A DNA stretch of 64,000 nt from DASRDS01 sp035570055 (GCA_035570055.1 DATMLM010000072.1:17385-81384), one strand, 5' to 3'; shown: positions 34,439 through 43,664, numbered from the stretch's first letter. The notes: generated by a model from the letters alone, not told the origin. A program made the numbers and translations.

Positions 34439-35442
34439 ACCGTCGATCGCCGCCGCTCTGGGCGATCATCTCGCTGGCGTGGGCTGGGCCAGCGATCCTG
34501 GCGGTTCTCAATGCGTACGCCCAATCGCGGCTGTACCACGAGCCGGCCAATGCGCGGAGCCTCATCTGGCAAGGCGGCGACTGGCTTCTGTACGGTGCGC
34601 TGACGCCGGGCATCTGGCGTCTGGCGCGGCGATATCCATTGCGCCAACACGTCGCGCTGCACGTGGTCGCATCGCTCGTCTCCTGTGCCGCATGGGCGGG
34701 CTCCGGGGCCGTGCTCCGGCGCTTGGTGATACCGGGAGCCGAGGGAGCCATCACTGGGCAGTTTCTCGTCAGTTGGTTCTTCATCACGCTCCCGTTCGGC
34801 GTCGCGGTCTACTTCGCCGTCGTCGGGGCCGAGCGGGCCGTGTTTTATTTCTTCGAGTCGCGCGAGGCGAGACTGAGAGCCTTGCGGGCGCAACTCAACC
34901 CGCATTTTCTCTTCAATAGTCTGAACGCGGTCGGTGTGCTCGTGCGCGACCGGGACACCGAGACGGCCTCGCGGGTCATTGAGGAGCTGGGCACGATGCT
35001 GCACGAGTTGCTCAAACCGGATGCCAAGCACGAGATCACGCTGGCTGAAGAGTTGGCGTTTCTCAACCGGTATCTCGTGGTCGAGCAGATCCGGTTCTCC
35101 GACCGGCTCCGACCGGCGTTTGATATCGCACCCGACACACTCGGTGCTGCCGTACCGGCGCTGGTCCTACAGCAGTTGGTCGAGAATGCCGTCCGCCACG
35201 GCATCGCGAAGCGCACCGAGTCCGGCCACGTTCGTATCTCGGCTCGACGCGACGGCGACGATCTCGTACTGGTAGTTTCGGACGACGGACCGGGCCTGGC
35301 CGAGGTGAACGCGTCGGGCGTAGGTCTCGCGAATATCCGCGCGCGCCTCGCGACGTTGCATGGCAGCCGTGCCAGATTGGATCTGACCTCACCACCGGGT
35401 GGCGGGACAGTCGCAACGGTGAGGCTTCCATATCATGCGTGA
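34339..35442 (+). CDS. LytS/YehU-type sensor histidine kinase
   Basis: About 335-367 residues depending on start. Four hydrophobic segments form the sensor part, then the His_kinase domain with ALRAQLNPHFLFNSLNAVGV (His in NPHFLFNSLN) and the ATP-binding lid ENAVRHGI, DDGPGL and GVGLANIRARLA. The start is unclear: GTG at 34339 lies 100 bp inside the acyl-CoA dehydrogenase gene, and no ATG or GTG lies closer to the stop of that gene. It overlaps the LytTR regulator gene downstream, its cognate partner. Confidence 0.85.
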   Translation: MAGAGHRRALAARVRGDRCDAVATGAARARRRLNRRSPPLWAIISLAWAGPAILAVLNAYAQSRLYHEPANARSLIWQGGDWLLYGALTPGIWRLARRYPLRQHVALHVVASLVSCAAWAGSGAVLRRLVIPGAEGAITGQFLVSWFFITLPFGVAVYFAVVGAERAVFYFFESREARLRALRAQLNPHFLFNSLNAVGVLVRDRDTETASRVIEELGTMLHELLKPDAKHEITLAEELAFLNRYLVVEQIRFSDRLRPAFDIAPDTLGAAVPALVLQQLVENAVRHGIAKRTESGHVRISARRDGDDLVLVVSDDGPGLAEVNASGVGLANIRARLATLHGSRARLDLTSPPGGGTVATVRLPYHA

Positions 35443-36187
35443 GATCCGCTCTCTCATCGTCGACGACGAGCCGCTCGCGCGCCGCGGTATCCGTCAGTTG
35501 CTCGCGCGCGAGCCCGATGTCGTGGTGGTCGGCGAGTGTCGCGATGGGAAGGCCGCGCTGGATGCCTTGGAGACGCTGGCCCCGGATCTCGTCTTCCTCG
35601 ACGTGCAGATGCCGGAGCTCGACGCTTTTGGCGTGATCCGCGAGCGCGGCGTCGACCGCATGCCGATCGTCGTGTTCGTCACTGCCTACGATGCCTTCGC
35701 GGTCAAGGCGTTTGAGGCTCAAGCACTCGACTATCTCGTCAAGCCGCTCGTCGCGGCGCGGTTCGCGGCCGCTATGGCGCGGGTGCGCGAGCGCGTGCGG
35801 GTTGGTGACATCGTCGGCCAATCCGCGCGGCTGGGCGCGCTCGTTGTCGGGACGCCGAGCGGGTCGCTCGTGGTCCCGGCGACGGAGATTGATTGGATCG
35901 AGGCCGAGGACTATTACTCGCGCGTTCACGCCGGCGGCACGCATCGCCTGATCCGCGAGTCCCTCGCCTCGCTCTGGCGCCGGCTCGGCAAGACGCAGTT
36001 CGTCCGGGTGCACAGGGGTGCGCTCGTGCGGCTCGACCGGATTCGTGAGATCCGTGCGCTGGCGGACGGGCGCACGGTGGCGGTGCTGCGCAATGGCACG
36101 ACAGTGAGCGTGAGCCGTCGCCGTCGTGCCGCGCTCCAGGCGCTCCTGCGGTCGACCGCTCACGGCAGCCCGCACGCCGTTCCCTGA
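35435..36187 (+). CDS. LytTR-family response regulator
   Basis: 250 residues. The receiver domain has the acidic pair DDE (10-12), the phospho-acceptor Asp56 (LVFLDVQMP) and the conserved Lys in LVKPL. The C-terminal domain is LytTR DNA-binding (IDWIEAEDYYSRVHAGG, FVRVHRGALV). The ATG at 35435 overlaps the end of the kinase gene. It should bind DNA repeats upstream of target genes once phosphorylated. No obvious target promoter is visible nearby. Confidence 0.93.
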   Translation: MREIRSLIVDDEPLARRGIRQLLAREPDVVVVGECRDGKAALDALETLAPDLVFLDVQMPELDAFGVIRERGVDRMPIVVFVTAYDAFAVKAFEAQALDYLVKPLVAARFAAAMARVRERVRVGDIVGQSARLGALVVGTPSGSLVVPATEIDWIEAEDYYSRVHAGGTHRLIRESLASLWRRLGKTQFVRVHRGALVRLDRIREIRALADGRTVAVLRNGTTVSVSRRRRAALQALLRSTAHGSPHAVP

Positions 36188-36230
36188 ATCGCGCTTGCCG
36201 GCCGGGGTCTGATCGAGTAGCGTCGCCGGT

Positions 36231-37346
36231 ATGAGTGCCGCCCCGCGGCTTGGCTCTGCCGACCGGATCGCGTCGATCGACATCGTGCGTGGCGCCGTTA
36301 TGGTGCTGATGGCGCTCGATCATGTGCGCGTGTACTCGGGTCTGCCGCCAGGCGGTCCGACTCCGGGCATCTTTTTCACTCGGTGGGTGACGCATTTCTG
36401 TGCCCCGGCGTTCTTCTTTCTCGCCGGCACCGGCGCCTACTTGCGATTACAGCGCCGCGGCGACAAGCGGGAGATGTCCCGGTTTCTTATCACGCGCGGA
36501 CTGTTTCTCGTGTTCCTGGAACTGACCGTCCTCCGCGTCGCGTGGACCTTCAATTTTGATTTTCAGCACTATCTGCTCGCCGGTGTGATTTGGGCACTCG
36601 GCTGGTGCATGGTGCTGCTCGCCGGCATCATCTGGCTGCCGATGCCCGCCATCGCCGTCGGCGCACTCGCCATCATCGCGGGCCACAACCTGCTGCCTCC
36701 GGCGCACGAAGGCATCTCGTGGCTGGCGCGGATTCTCTACTACGGCGGCGCCGTCGGAAACCTCGCGGTGCTCTACGTGATCGTCCCATGGGTCGCGGTC
36801 ATGGCGGCCGGCTACGCGTTCGGCGCGATCGTGCAACGCCGCAACGTGTGCATCGCGATCGGCCTCGGTGCGACGGTGCTCTTTCTCATACTTCGCGGGA
36901 TCGACGGTTACGGCGATCCGCGGCCGTGGCATGCCTTGCCCGCGCAGATACCGTTTGTCATCCGGTTTCTGAATACGACGAAGTATCCGGCGTCGCTCGA
37001 CTATCTCCTCATGACGCTCGGGCCGACCATTCTCATCCTGCCCTTCGTGAAGGGGCCTCGAGTGCTCGACACGTTCGGCCGCGTGCCGCTCTTCTTCTAC
37101 GTCCTGCACATTCCGCTGATTCACGCCGCGGCGTGCGTCGTATCGCTGATTCGCACCGGGGCCGTCGACCCGTGGCTCTTCACGAACCACCCGATGTGGA
37201 ATCCCGAGCCGCCGCCGGGCTACACGTGGAGCCTGGGGCTCTTGTATCTGGTCTGGGTCATCGTGATCGCGATCCTACTGCCTGTGTGCCAATGGTATGC
37301 GCGGATCAAGGGTACACGCCGTAGCCCTTGGTTGAGTTATCTCTGA
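36231..37346 (+). CDS. DUF1624/HGSNAT-like membrane acyltransferase family protein
   Basis: 371 residues with about nine to ten transmembrane segments. The N-terminus SIDIVRGAVMVLMALDHVRVY contains the family's Asp and His residues, and THFCAPAFFFLAGTGAYL follows. The family is related to heparan-alpha-glucosaminide N-acetyltransferase and may transfer acyl groups to envelope glycans; the role here is not shown. Its last codons, ARIKGTRRSPWLSYL, are repeated downstream in a tandem array. Confidence 0.88.
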   Translation: MSAAPRLGSADRIASIDIVRGAVMVLMALDHVRVYSGLPPGGPTPGIFFTRWVTHFCAPAFFFLAGTGAYLRLQRRGDKREMSRFLITRGLFLVFLELTVLRVAWTFNFDFQHYLLAGVIWALGWCMVLLAGIIWLPMPAIAVGALAIIAGHNLLPPAHEGISWLARILYYGGAVGNLAVLYVIVPWVAVMAAGYAFGAIVQRRNVCIAIGLGATVLFLILRGIDGYGDPRPWHALPAQIPFVIRFLNTTKYPASLDYLLMTLGPTILILPFVKGPRVLDTFGRVPLFFYVLHIPLIHAAACVVSLIRTGAVDPWLFTNHPMWNPEPPPGYTWSLGLLYLVWVIVIAILLPVCQWYARIKGTRRSPWLSYL

Positions 37347-37651
37347 TGTTGCAATCGGGGGGTCCGGGGGCGTAGTTGGGGTTTGCCCCCCGGAGGCGAA
37401 CCGACCAGTCGAGCAGCGTAGTGTGCTGCTCGACGTGCCGCGGAGCGGCATGCGCGGATCAAGGCCACACGCCGTAGCCCTTGGTTGAGTTATCTCTGAT
37501 GTTGTAGTCGGGGGGTCCGGGGGGCGTAGTTGGGGTTTGCCCCCCGGAGGCGAACCGACCAGTCGAGCAGCGTAGTGTGCTGCTCGACGTGCCGCGGAGC
37601 GGCATGCGCGGATCAAGGCGACCCGCCGGAGTCCGTGGCTCAGCTACCTAT
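37297..37651 (+). repeat. Tandem repeat of the 3' end of the DUF1624 gene with a palindromic spacer
   Basis: Unit 1 (37297-37449) and unit 2 (37450-37603) are near identical; a third partial unit runs 37604-37651. Each begins with about 50 bp that encode the last residues of the DUF1624 gene and its stop, followed in units 1 and 2 by about 103 bp containing TCGAGCAGC/GCTGCTCGA and GCCGC/GCGGC hairpins and a G-rich/C-rich pair. The third copy of the tail encodes the same peptide with different codons. Confidence 0.8.
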
Positions 37652-37656
37652 AAACG

Positions 37657-38034
37657 CTAACCACGGGGGGCGATCCTCCCGTGGAGGGTTCGGCTCAGCT
37701 CCTCCATTCGCCGGCGATTGACGCCGAAGTCGCTATGCCCGACGCGGGACGCCGAGCGAAAGTGGACGACGTGGGCGACGGGGTCGACGACGAGCTCGAC
37801 GTCGTCGACGAACCGGAACAGGCGGCTGCGGAACTCGGCGTGCACGTAGTGCGTGTCCCGCGACACGATGCGGGTCCGCGGAGATTCGGCGATCACGTCC
37901 ATGATCGCGTGCACCACCGCCTGGGTCGGAATCGTGAACGGGATCGCCGGCATGTGATGCTGGCGATCGTCCACAGAAGCTTGGGTCGACACGCAGTTCG
38001 GCGAGCTCGGACATGGGTCCAGGGGCGGCGCCAT
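37657..38034 (-). CDS. DUF1499 family protein
   Basis: 125 residues. The N-terminal PCPSSPNCVSTQAS and the later LVVDPVAHVVHFRSASRVGHSDFGVNRRRM match the DUF1499 pattern (NCVS near the start, final SRxGxxDxGxNRxR). No signal peptide is visible. ATG at 38034 is the only clear start; the longer upstream open frame is not coding. It is divergent from the oxidoreductase gene at 38074. Function unknown. Confidence 0.85.
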   Translation of the reverse strand: MAPPLDPCPSSPNCVSTQASVDDRQHHMPAIPFTIPTQAVVHAIMDVIAESPRTRIVSRDTHYVHAEFRSRLFRFVDDVELVVDPVAHVVHFRSASRVGHSDFGVNRRRMEELSRTLHGRIAPRG

Positions 38035-38073
38035 AGCCCTTGAGTTTACGCATGCCCGGTTAATTTCCGCCAC

Positions 38074-38952
38074 ATGCCCCGTCTCACTTTTCTCGGCCTT
38101 GGCGACATTGGTACGCCGATGGCCGCGCGGCTCGCGCGTACGTGCGAGCTCACGGTATGGAACCGCACGGCCGCCAAAGCCGCGACCTTCGCGGCTGAGC
38201 ACGACGTCATCGCCGCACCGACGGTCGCCGACGCGGTCCGCGGCGCCGAGATCGTCGCGTCGTGCCTGCCAACGTCGCCCGACGTCGAGGGACTGCTGGA
38301 AGGCGCGCTGCCGGCGCTCCAGAAGGGCGCGGTGTGGGTGGATTTCACGTCGGGCGACCCGGCGGGCAGTCGCCGGATAGCGGCGCGGCTGGCCACGGTT
38401 GGCGTGTCGTATCTCGATGCCCCGGTGAGTGGGGGCGTCGCGGGGGCAGAGGCGGGCACGCTGACCATCATGGTCGGCGGCGACGGGCGCGCGCTCGAGC
38501 GGGTGCGCGGTGTGCTCGACGCCGTCGGGCAGAAGATCGTGCTCTGCGGACCGATCGGCAGTGGCGATGCGGTCAAGGCCGTGAACAACGCGTTGCTCGC
38601 CGTGCATCTCTGGTCGGCGGCCGAGGGGTTGGCGGCGCTCAAGAGCGCGGGTGTGTCGCCGACGGTGGCGCTCGACGTGATCAACGCATCGAGCGGCCGG
38701 TCGAATGCGTCAATGAACTTGATCCCGCAGCGCGTCGTCACGCGGAAGTTCCCGCGGACGTTTCGGCTGGCGTTGCTCGACAAGGATGTCGGGATCGCGG
38801 CGCAGTTTATTCGCGATCAGAAGACGCCGGCTCCCGTGCTACAGCTGACCGCAGAGCTGATGCGGATCGCTCACAATCTGCTCGGCGCCGAAGCCGATCA
38901 CGCCGAGAGCCTCAAGGTTGTCGAGCAGTGGTCGGGACAGGAGATTTCTTAG
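38074..38952 (+). CDS. NAD(P)-dependent beta-hydroxyacid dehydrogenase
   Basis: 292 residues of the 3-hydroxyisobutyrate dehydrogenase family. The Rossmann motif GLGDIGTPMAARLA lies at about 8-21; DAPVSGGVAGAEAGTLTIMVGG is the substrate-binding region, and GSGDAVKAVNNAL holds the catalytic Lys (about 168). The preferred substrate is a short 3-hydroxyacid or a related compound such as glyoxylate/succinic semialdehyde products. The 3' end overlaps the leftward DUF4015 gene by 41 bp. Confidence 0.93.
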   Translation: MPRLTFLGLGDIGTPMAARLARTCELTVWNRTAAKAATFAAEHDVIAAPTVADAVRGAEIVASCLPTSPDVEGLLEGALPALQKGAVWVDFTSGDPAGSRRIAARLATVGVSYLDAPVSGGVAGAEAGTLTIMVGGDGRALERVRGVLDAVGQKIVLCGPIGSGDAVKAVNNALLAVHLWSAAEGLAALKSAGVSPTVALDVINASSGRSNASMNLIPQRVVTRKFPRTFRLALLDKDVGIAAQFIRDQKTPAPVLQLTAELMRIAHNLLGAEADHAESLKVVEQWSGQEIS

Positions 38953-40051
38953 CCGCCAACGATTGTCCGCCACTCGGCGGCGCTGGCTTTTTATCCAGTC
39001 CGGCGGCCACCGCATCATAGCGCGACCCAGGGTTCCACAGCACCCAACCCTGATACCCCGCGTCATACACGGCCTTCTTCTGCTCCCGAAGCTCGGCGGG
39101 GCCATACGCGGGACTGCCGAGCGTGAACGCTTGCAGCCATGGGCGCACGTGATCGCCGGTGAGGCCGAGTTTCTCATCGCGCTTATGCGCGGCGGAGATG
39201 GCCGCCAGGATGGTCTTGTATGGCTCGGCGTTCGGGTGGTCGAGGCCGAACGACCCGTGCGGGTAGTGCGACGGATAGACCATTGGCAGGATGACGTCGG
39301 CTGACTGCGCGAGATCTTCCCAGCGCTGTCCGACTTCGAGCGCGCCGTTCACACTCGTGACGAGACCGAAGATGTCGGCGGTCGTGCGTACGCCCTTCTT
39401 TGAGAGGCGCGCCCGGGCGGCGCTCAAGAACTCGGCGAGCACGACGGGCTTCGCGCGATCACCCGCGCCAGGGAACACCTGCGTCGGTAGGCTCTTGTAC
39501 GGCTCGGGAAAGCGAATGTAGTCGAATTGGACTTCCTCGAATCCAGCCGCCGCGGCTTCGTCGGCCACGCGGAGCTCGTATTCCCACAGGTCGTGATTAT
39601 ACGGGTTGACCCAGGTCATCCCCTTCTTGTCGTGCCAGGAAGTCCCATCGCTCTTCAAGATCCGCCAAGCAGGGTTCAAGCGCGCTGCAACCGAATCTTT
39701 GAATACGACGATCCGTGCGATCGGCACGATGTGATGTGCCTTGAGCGTGTCGATCAGTTGAGGGAGATCGGGAATGACGCCGGCGCGGCCCGCGTTGCGC
39801 CGGACCAACGTATCCGTCGATGCATAGTTGATCCCGAACTCGTCCTTTATATCGATGACGAAGCCGTTGATCTCGGTCGAGTCAGCCAGCGCGATCAACG
39901 ATCGCATCTTGCGCGGACTCTGGGCCGCGAACCGGTTGACGTAGATGCCCCGGACCACGGGAGGAGGTGCAGCTTGGGGTGGTTGTTGAAGCTGCGCTGC
40001 AGCGGAGAGCGTGCAGGCCAACAGAAGTGGAAGGGCGCGTGTCATCATCAT
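38912..40051 (-). CDS. Putative glycoside hydrolase, DUF4015 family
   Basis: 379 residues with an N-terminal signal (ALPLLLACTLSAAAQ). The body is a TIM barrel of the DUF4015/GH13-like putative glycosidase group: RGIYVNRFAAQSPRKM, GFVIDIKDEFG, WVNPYNHDLWEYELRVADEAA, EVQFDYIRFPEP and PMVYPSHYPHG. Asp and Glu in FDYIRFP and the strand ends could be catalytic. Three ATGs in a row mark the start; AGGAG lies upstream. A Pro/Lys-rich tail overlaps the neighbouring oxidoreductase gene. Confidence 0.88.
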   Translation of the reverse strand: MMMTRALPLLLACTLSAAAQLQQPPQAAPPPVVRGIYVNRFAAQSPRKMRSLIALADSTEINGFVIDIKDEFGINYASTDTLVRRNAGRAGVIPDLPQLIDTLKAHHIVPIARIVVFKDSVAARLNPAWRILKSDGTSWHDKKGMTWVNPYNHDLWEYELRVADEAAAAGFEEVQFDYIRFPEPYKSLPTQVFPGAGDRAKPVVLAEFLSAARARLSKKGVRTTADIFGLVTSVNGALEVGQRWEDLAQSADVILPMVYPSHYPHGSFGLDHPNAEPYKTILAAISAAHKRDEKLGLTGDHVRPWLQAFTLGSPAYGPAELREQKKAVYDAGYQGWVLWNPGSRYDAVAAGLDKKPAPPSGGQSLAAKKSPVPTTARQP

Positions 40052-40089
40052 GCGTCGTGTAATATCTCCTAGGACTGTATCTTTCGGCG

Positions 40090-41427
40090 ATGCGTCACGC
40101 ACTGACCGTAGGAACGTTGGGATTGATCGTCGGGTGCAGTACCCACTCGGCGACACGTGTCGTGCACCGAAAGGCGACCACCCCGCCGGCGGCCGAGTTT
40201 TTGCTTGGCGCGGGCGACTCGACGTTTTGGGTAAAAACGGGTCGGGACGGCGTGCACGTGCGCGGCGCACCGTTGACGCTCGCGCGGTATGGCGGGCGGT
40301 TCTATGAGATCTATGTCGCGGACGACGACCGTTCGTACTCGAATGCCGTGTTTGTCGGACAACGGATCTATCGGCGGGATCTCATCAAGGGCGACTCCGT
40401 GGCCGTGTTCGAGGATACCACGGTCGGGCGGGCTGCCGCCCGGTATGCGGTACGGCATCCCGACGACTCGCCGCTCGAGCCGGACGAGGACGCGGCCGAC
40501 GATCCGGCCAGTACCGTGACTGGCGAGGTGGACATTCTCGACCTCCACGGGCCATTCCTTTCATTTCAGTACCATGGGGCGCTGAAAGGCGAGGCCGGGA
40601 CCGGTGAGACCGTTCGGCACGGGGTGCTCGACCTCCGCTCTGTCGGCGTGCCAAAGAGCGCGGCGTCGCTCCGCTCGGTGCTCGGCGTACCCGGCGCAGA
40701 ACGGATGATCGCGGCCGGGCAGCGGCGGTTTGGTGCGGCGAAGGATTCGGCGAGGGCGATTGGAGAGGCCGGTGACGAGTCCGAGCGGCGCGGGTCGAGG
40801 GCGCTCACCGGCGGGGCGTTCTCGTTTGATCCGTTGAGCTTTACGCTCGGCGATCATGATCGCGCCCTGGCGGTGACGTTCATCGTGCCAGGGCATGGGG
40901 CGACGGGTAGCGGGCGGTATCTCTCGCTCGGGTCCATACAGGCGGCGGGGCAGCTGCCGGCATGGTGGCGCGAAGTCCGGCCGACGCTGCCGAATGCCGA
41001 TTCGACGGCGGTCGTATGGCGGCATGGCAAGATCGACGTCATCGCGCGATACGACACGAGCGAGGACGACGTCCAGCTCGCGCTCCGCGACAGCACGCGA
41101 CACGAGTGGCCTGTGGCGCGTGTGCCATCGCCGGCGCATCGGGTTTTCTGGCTCGACACGTCGGCCGACGCCGTTTCCGATGCCGACACCCGTCGGGCCC
41201 TGGTTCGGGCGTTCGACGAATCGGCGCTCTACTCGGACGACGCTCGGAGCGTACGGCTCGGCGGGCATCCGCATGAGCACGGCGCCGCTCGCTTCGTGGC
41301 CGCAACTGTGAACGGCCGTCCTCCCCGCGGCTCGCGCCGTGCGGCACCTCGGGTTGCCCCACCGCCCGCGCAGCACGTCGGCCCACGATCCCGCCGCGCG
41401 CGCGCCCCGGCACATCATGAGCATTGA
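40090..41427 (+). CDS. Putative lipoprotein, function unknown
   Basis: 445 residues. MRHALTVGTLGLIVGC with the acylated Cys at 16 marks a lipoprotein. A low-complexity acidic patch (EPDEDAADDPAS) lies at about 137-148; the rest is mixed alpha/beta with Arg-rich C-terminal tail. I do not recognise a family. It is divergent from the DUF4015 gene (38 bp between starts) and overlaps the start of the thioesterase gene by 11 bases. Confidence 0.75.
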   Translation: MRHALTVGTLGLIVGCSTHSATRVVHRKATTPPAAEFLLGAGDSTFWVKTGRDGVHVRGAPLTLARYGGRFYEIYVADDDRSYSNAVFVGQRIYRRDLIKGDSVAVFEDTTVGRAAARYAVRHPDDSPLEPDEDAADDPASTVTGEVDILDLHGPFLSFQYHGALKGEAGTGETVRHGVLDLRSVGVPKSAASLRSVLGVPGAERMIAAGQRRFGAAKDSARAIGEAGDESERRGSRALTGGAFSFDPLSFTLGDHDRALAVTFIVPGHGATGSGRYLSLGSIQAAGQLPAWWREVRPTLPNADSTAVVWRHGKIDVIARYDTSEDDVQLALRDSTRHEWPVARVPSPAHRVFWLDTSADAVSDADTRRALVRAFDESALYSDDARSVRLGGHPHEHGAARFVAATVNGRPPRGSRRAAPRVAPPPAQHVGPRSRRARAPAHHEH

Positions 41428-41923
41428 CCCCGGCCTGGCGGCAAAGCCCGTGAGAGAATCGCAAGGCGAGACTTCGCGTCTCATGATGCCCCAGGACGCG
41501 AATGTCCTGGGCCACGTGTTCGGCGGTGTCGTCTTGGCGATGATGGACACGGCCGCCGGGATCGCGGCATTCCGCCATGCGCGGATGCCCTGCGTCACGG
41601 CCTCGGTCGACCGCGTCGACTTCCGCGAGCCGATCCATGTCGGCGATCTCGTGATCATGAAGGCGAGCGTGAACTACGTCGGCCGGACGTCGATGGAAGT
41701 CGGCGTGCGGGTCGAGGCCGAGGATCTGATCTCGGGTCGCCGCCGGCACACGAACTCGTGCTACCTCACGATGGTGGCCGTGGATCGAAACGGTCGGCCG
41801 GTGGAAGTCCCGCGTCTCGTTCCGGAGACGCCGGACGAGTTGCGTCGCTATGCCGCGGCGCAGGATCGGCGGCGTCGCCGGTTGGAAGAGCGCGAGGCGG
41901 AGTCGAACGGCCGGCGGTCTTGA
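41417..41923 (+). CDS. Acyl-CoA thioesterase, hotdog fold
   Basis: 168 residues of the YciA/ACOT group. Recognisable segments are MMPQDANVLGHVFGGVVLAMMDTAAG (family motif with the catalytic Asn/Asp region), ASVDRVDFREPIHVGDLV and VEAEDLISG. It hydrolyses acyl-CoA to free acid. The ATG at 41417 lies within the end of the lipoprotein gene. A highly charged Arg/Glu tail follows the core. DUF2203 comes 31 bases downstream. Confidence 0.92.
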   Translation: MSIDPGLAAKPVRESQGETSRLMMPQDANVLGHVFGGVVLAMMDTAAGIAAFRHARMPCVTASVDRVDFREPIHVGDLVIMKASVNYVGRTSMEVGVRVEAEDLISGRRRHTNSCYLTMVAVDRNGRPVEVPRLVPETPDELRRYAAAQDRRRRRLEEREAESNGRRS

Positions 41924-41954
41924 CCGTCCGCCTGACGAACCGCACGATTCGATT

Positions 41955-42365
41955 ATGCCCGCCGAAGCGAAGCTCTTCACGCCAGCGCAAGCGACGCAGA
42001 TGCTGCCGCTCGTGCGCCGGATCGTCGAGGACATCGTGGTGTCGGTCGGCCGCTGGCGCGAGCGCATTCGCGAGTTCGAGCTGGTGACGGCCTCGGTGAC
42101 GACCCATGCGCCCGATCCGCGCGCGGCGGAGCTCGAGCGCGAGGCGGGGGCGATCGCCGCCGAAGTCGATCGGTTCGTCCGCGAGCTCGCCGCACTCGGG
42201 GTCGAGCTCAAAGATTATGAGACGGGACTCGTGGATTTTCCGGCCAAGCGGGATGGGCGGCAGGTGTATCTCTGCTGGCGGCTCGGGGAGCCCAGCGTTC
42301 AATTCTGGCACGAGATCGACGCCGGCTTTGTGGGTCGGCGTCCCCTCGAGGAGCTTGTGGCCTAA
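41955..42365 (+). CDS. DUF2203 family protein
   Basis: 136-residue, mainly helical protein. The signature C-terminal segment VDFPAKRDGRQVYLCWRLGE, then WHEIDAGFVGRRPLEEL identifies DUF2203. The N-terminal half has a coiled-coil-like stretch (LPLVRRIVEDIVVSVGRWRERI). Function unknown. The next small gene starts directly after its stop. Confidence 0.9.
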   Translation: MPAEAKLFTPAQATQMLPLVRRIVEDIVVSVGRWRERIREFELVTASVTTHAPDPRAAELEREAGAIAAEVDRFVRELAALGVELKDYETGLVDFPAKRDGRQVYLCWRLGEPSVQFWHEIDAGFVGRRPLEELVA

Positions 42366-42653
42366 GTGAAGCGCACTTTTACGTCTGGTGACGGCACCAG
42401 CTGGGACGTGGCCGTCCAACTCCCCGGCGCGAGCAACGCGATGGTCGTGTTTCGGTATCCGGGCTCGAGCCATCTCGATCGCTACGCGTGGTTCCTGTCG
42501 CACGGGCCCGAGGCGCGCAACGTGACCGCCCGTTTGCCTGCCAGTACGGTCATGGATGCCCTGGACGATCCGACCCTGCGGCGCCTGTTCCGGAGGTCGA
42601 TGCCGATTCGGCCGGCTGGCTGGGGGCCGCGTACACCGCCTGGGACAGCGTAG
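42366..42653 (+). CDS. Small conserved-looking protein
   Basis: 95 residues from GTG at 42366, immediately after the DUF2203 stop (TAAGTG). The sequence begins MKRTFTSGDGTSWDVAVQLP and continues with a beta-rich stretch (AMVVFRYPGSSHLDRYAWFL). The first 80 residues look coding; the last part overlaps, tail to tail, the end of the RNase Z gene by 104 bp. No family recognised. Confidence 0.65.
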   Translation: MKRTFTSGDGTSWDVAVQLPGASNAMVVFRYPGSSHLDRYAWFLSHGPEARNVTARLPASTVMDALDDPTLRRLFRRSMPIRPAGWGPRTPPGTA

Positions 42654-43584
42654 CCAACTCTGACTCGTTCGCGTACGGCACCTCGATTTCCAAGCCGTCG
42701 CGTGCGCACCAGGTAGCCGGAAACACTTCGCGCGCTTCGCGTTCCAGGTCGGCGTGGTCGCGGGTGTAGCGCGCCGAGAAGTGGGTGAGAATCAAGCGCC
42801 GGACCTTCGCGGCGGCCGCGACGGTCGCCGCCTCGCGGGCCGTGGAATGGCCCGTTTCGGCCGCGCGGACCGCCTCTTCGTCGGCGAACGTCGCCTCGTG
42901 CACGAGCAGGTCGGCGTCGGTCGCGGCGACGACGGTCGTGTCGGCGGGCCGGGTGTCCCCGGTGATCACGACACGGCGTCCGGGCCGGGTGGGTCCGACG
43001 AGGGTCGCACCGTCGATGATCCGGCCGTCGTCCAGCGTCACGGTCTGCCCACGGTGCAGCCGACCCCAAAGGGGCCCTTCGGGAATGCCGAGGGCGCGCG
43101 CGAGGTCTGGGTTGAATCGTCCGAGGCGGGTTTCTTCGACGAGGGCGTAGCCGAAGGACCGCGAGCCCCGATGATCGACGGGGAAGGAACCGATCTCATA
43201 TCCGGTGCGTTTGATTGACGCACCGGGTTCGAGCTCGGTGGGTTCGACCGCGAACCCCCATCGCTCGCCCCCGAAGGACTCGGCCAGGCGCACCAGGCGT
43301 CCGAGTCCCGTAGGACCCCAGAGGCGAAGCGGCTCGGTCCGGCCCTGGAGCTGAAGGGTCCGGAGCAGGCCGACGACGCCGAGGACGTGGTCCGCGTGGT
43401 AGTGTGTGAATAGGATGTCCCCGAGGTTGAAGGAGATCCCGTATCGCATCATCTGGCGCTGGGTCCCTTCGCCGCAGTCGACCAGGAAGGTCTCGCCTTC
43501 CCGAACGACCGCGATCGAGGACACGTTGCGCTCGACGGTCGGGCGGGACGCCGCGGTCCCTAAGAAGCGCAACGAGAGTGACAT
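42550..43584 (-). CDS. rnz: Ribonuclease Z
   Basis: 344-residue metallo-beta-lactamase fold tRNA 3'-processing endonuclease. FTHYHADHVLG supplies the zinc ligands His61, His63, Asp65 and His66; later ligands lie in FPVDHRGSRSFGY, ITGDTRPAD and LTHFSARY. The N-terminus LRFLGTAASRP matches bacterial RNase Z. It trims tRNA precursors that lack an encoded CCA, as is the case for the tRNA genes in this window. A Ser/Gly-rich tail overlaps the small rightward gene. Confidence 0.95.
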   Translation of the reverse strand: MSLSLRFLGTAASRPTVERNVSSIAVVREGETFLVDCGEGTQRQMMRYGISFNLGDILFTHYHADHVLGVVGLLRTLQLQGRTEPLRLWGPTGLGRLVRLAESFGGERWGFAVEPTELEPGASIKRTGYEIGSFPVDHRGSRSFGYALVEETRLGRFNPDLARALGIPEGPLWGRLHRGQTVTLDDGRIIDGATLVGPTRPGRRVVITGDTRPADTTVVAATDADLLVHEATFADEEAVRAAETGHSTAREAATVAAAAKVRRLILTHFSARYTRDHADLEREAREVFPATWCARDGLEIEVPYANESELATLSQAVYAAPSQPAESASTSGTGAAGSDRPGHP

Positions 43585-43664
43585 CTATGAAATATACGGG
43601 TATCGAAAGGCCTTTCCCTGCCTAGACTTCGGAACTTGGGCCTGGTTGTTGCTTGATGTTTCGG

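Noticed and set aside
36231..37346. Reading the DUF1624 protein as an O-antigen acetylase (AT3 family)
   Set aside because: The N-terminal DIVRG and DHVR pattern and helix layout fit DUF1624/HGSNAT better than AT3.
37297..37651. CRISPR-like array
   Set aside because: Repeat units are about 153 bp, adjacent, with no short unique spacers and no cas genes.
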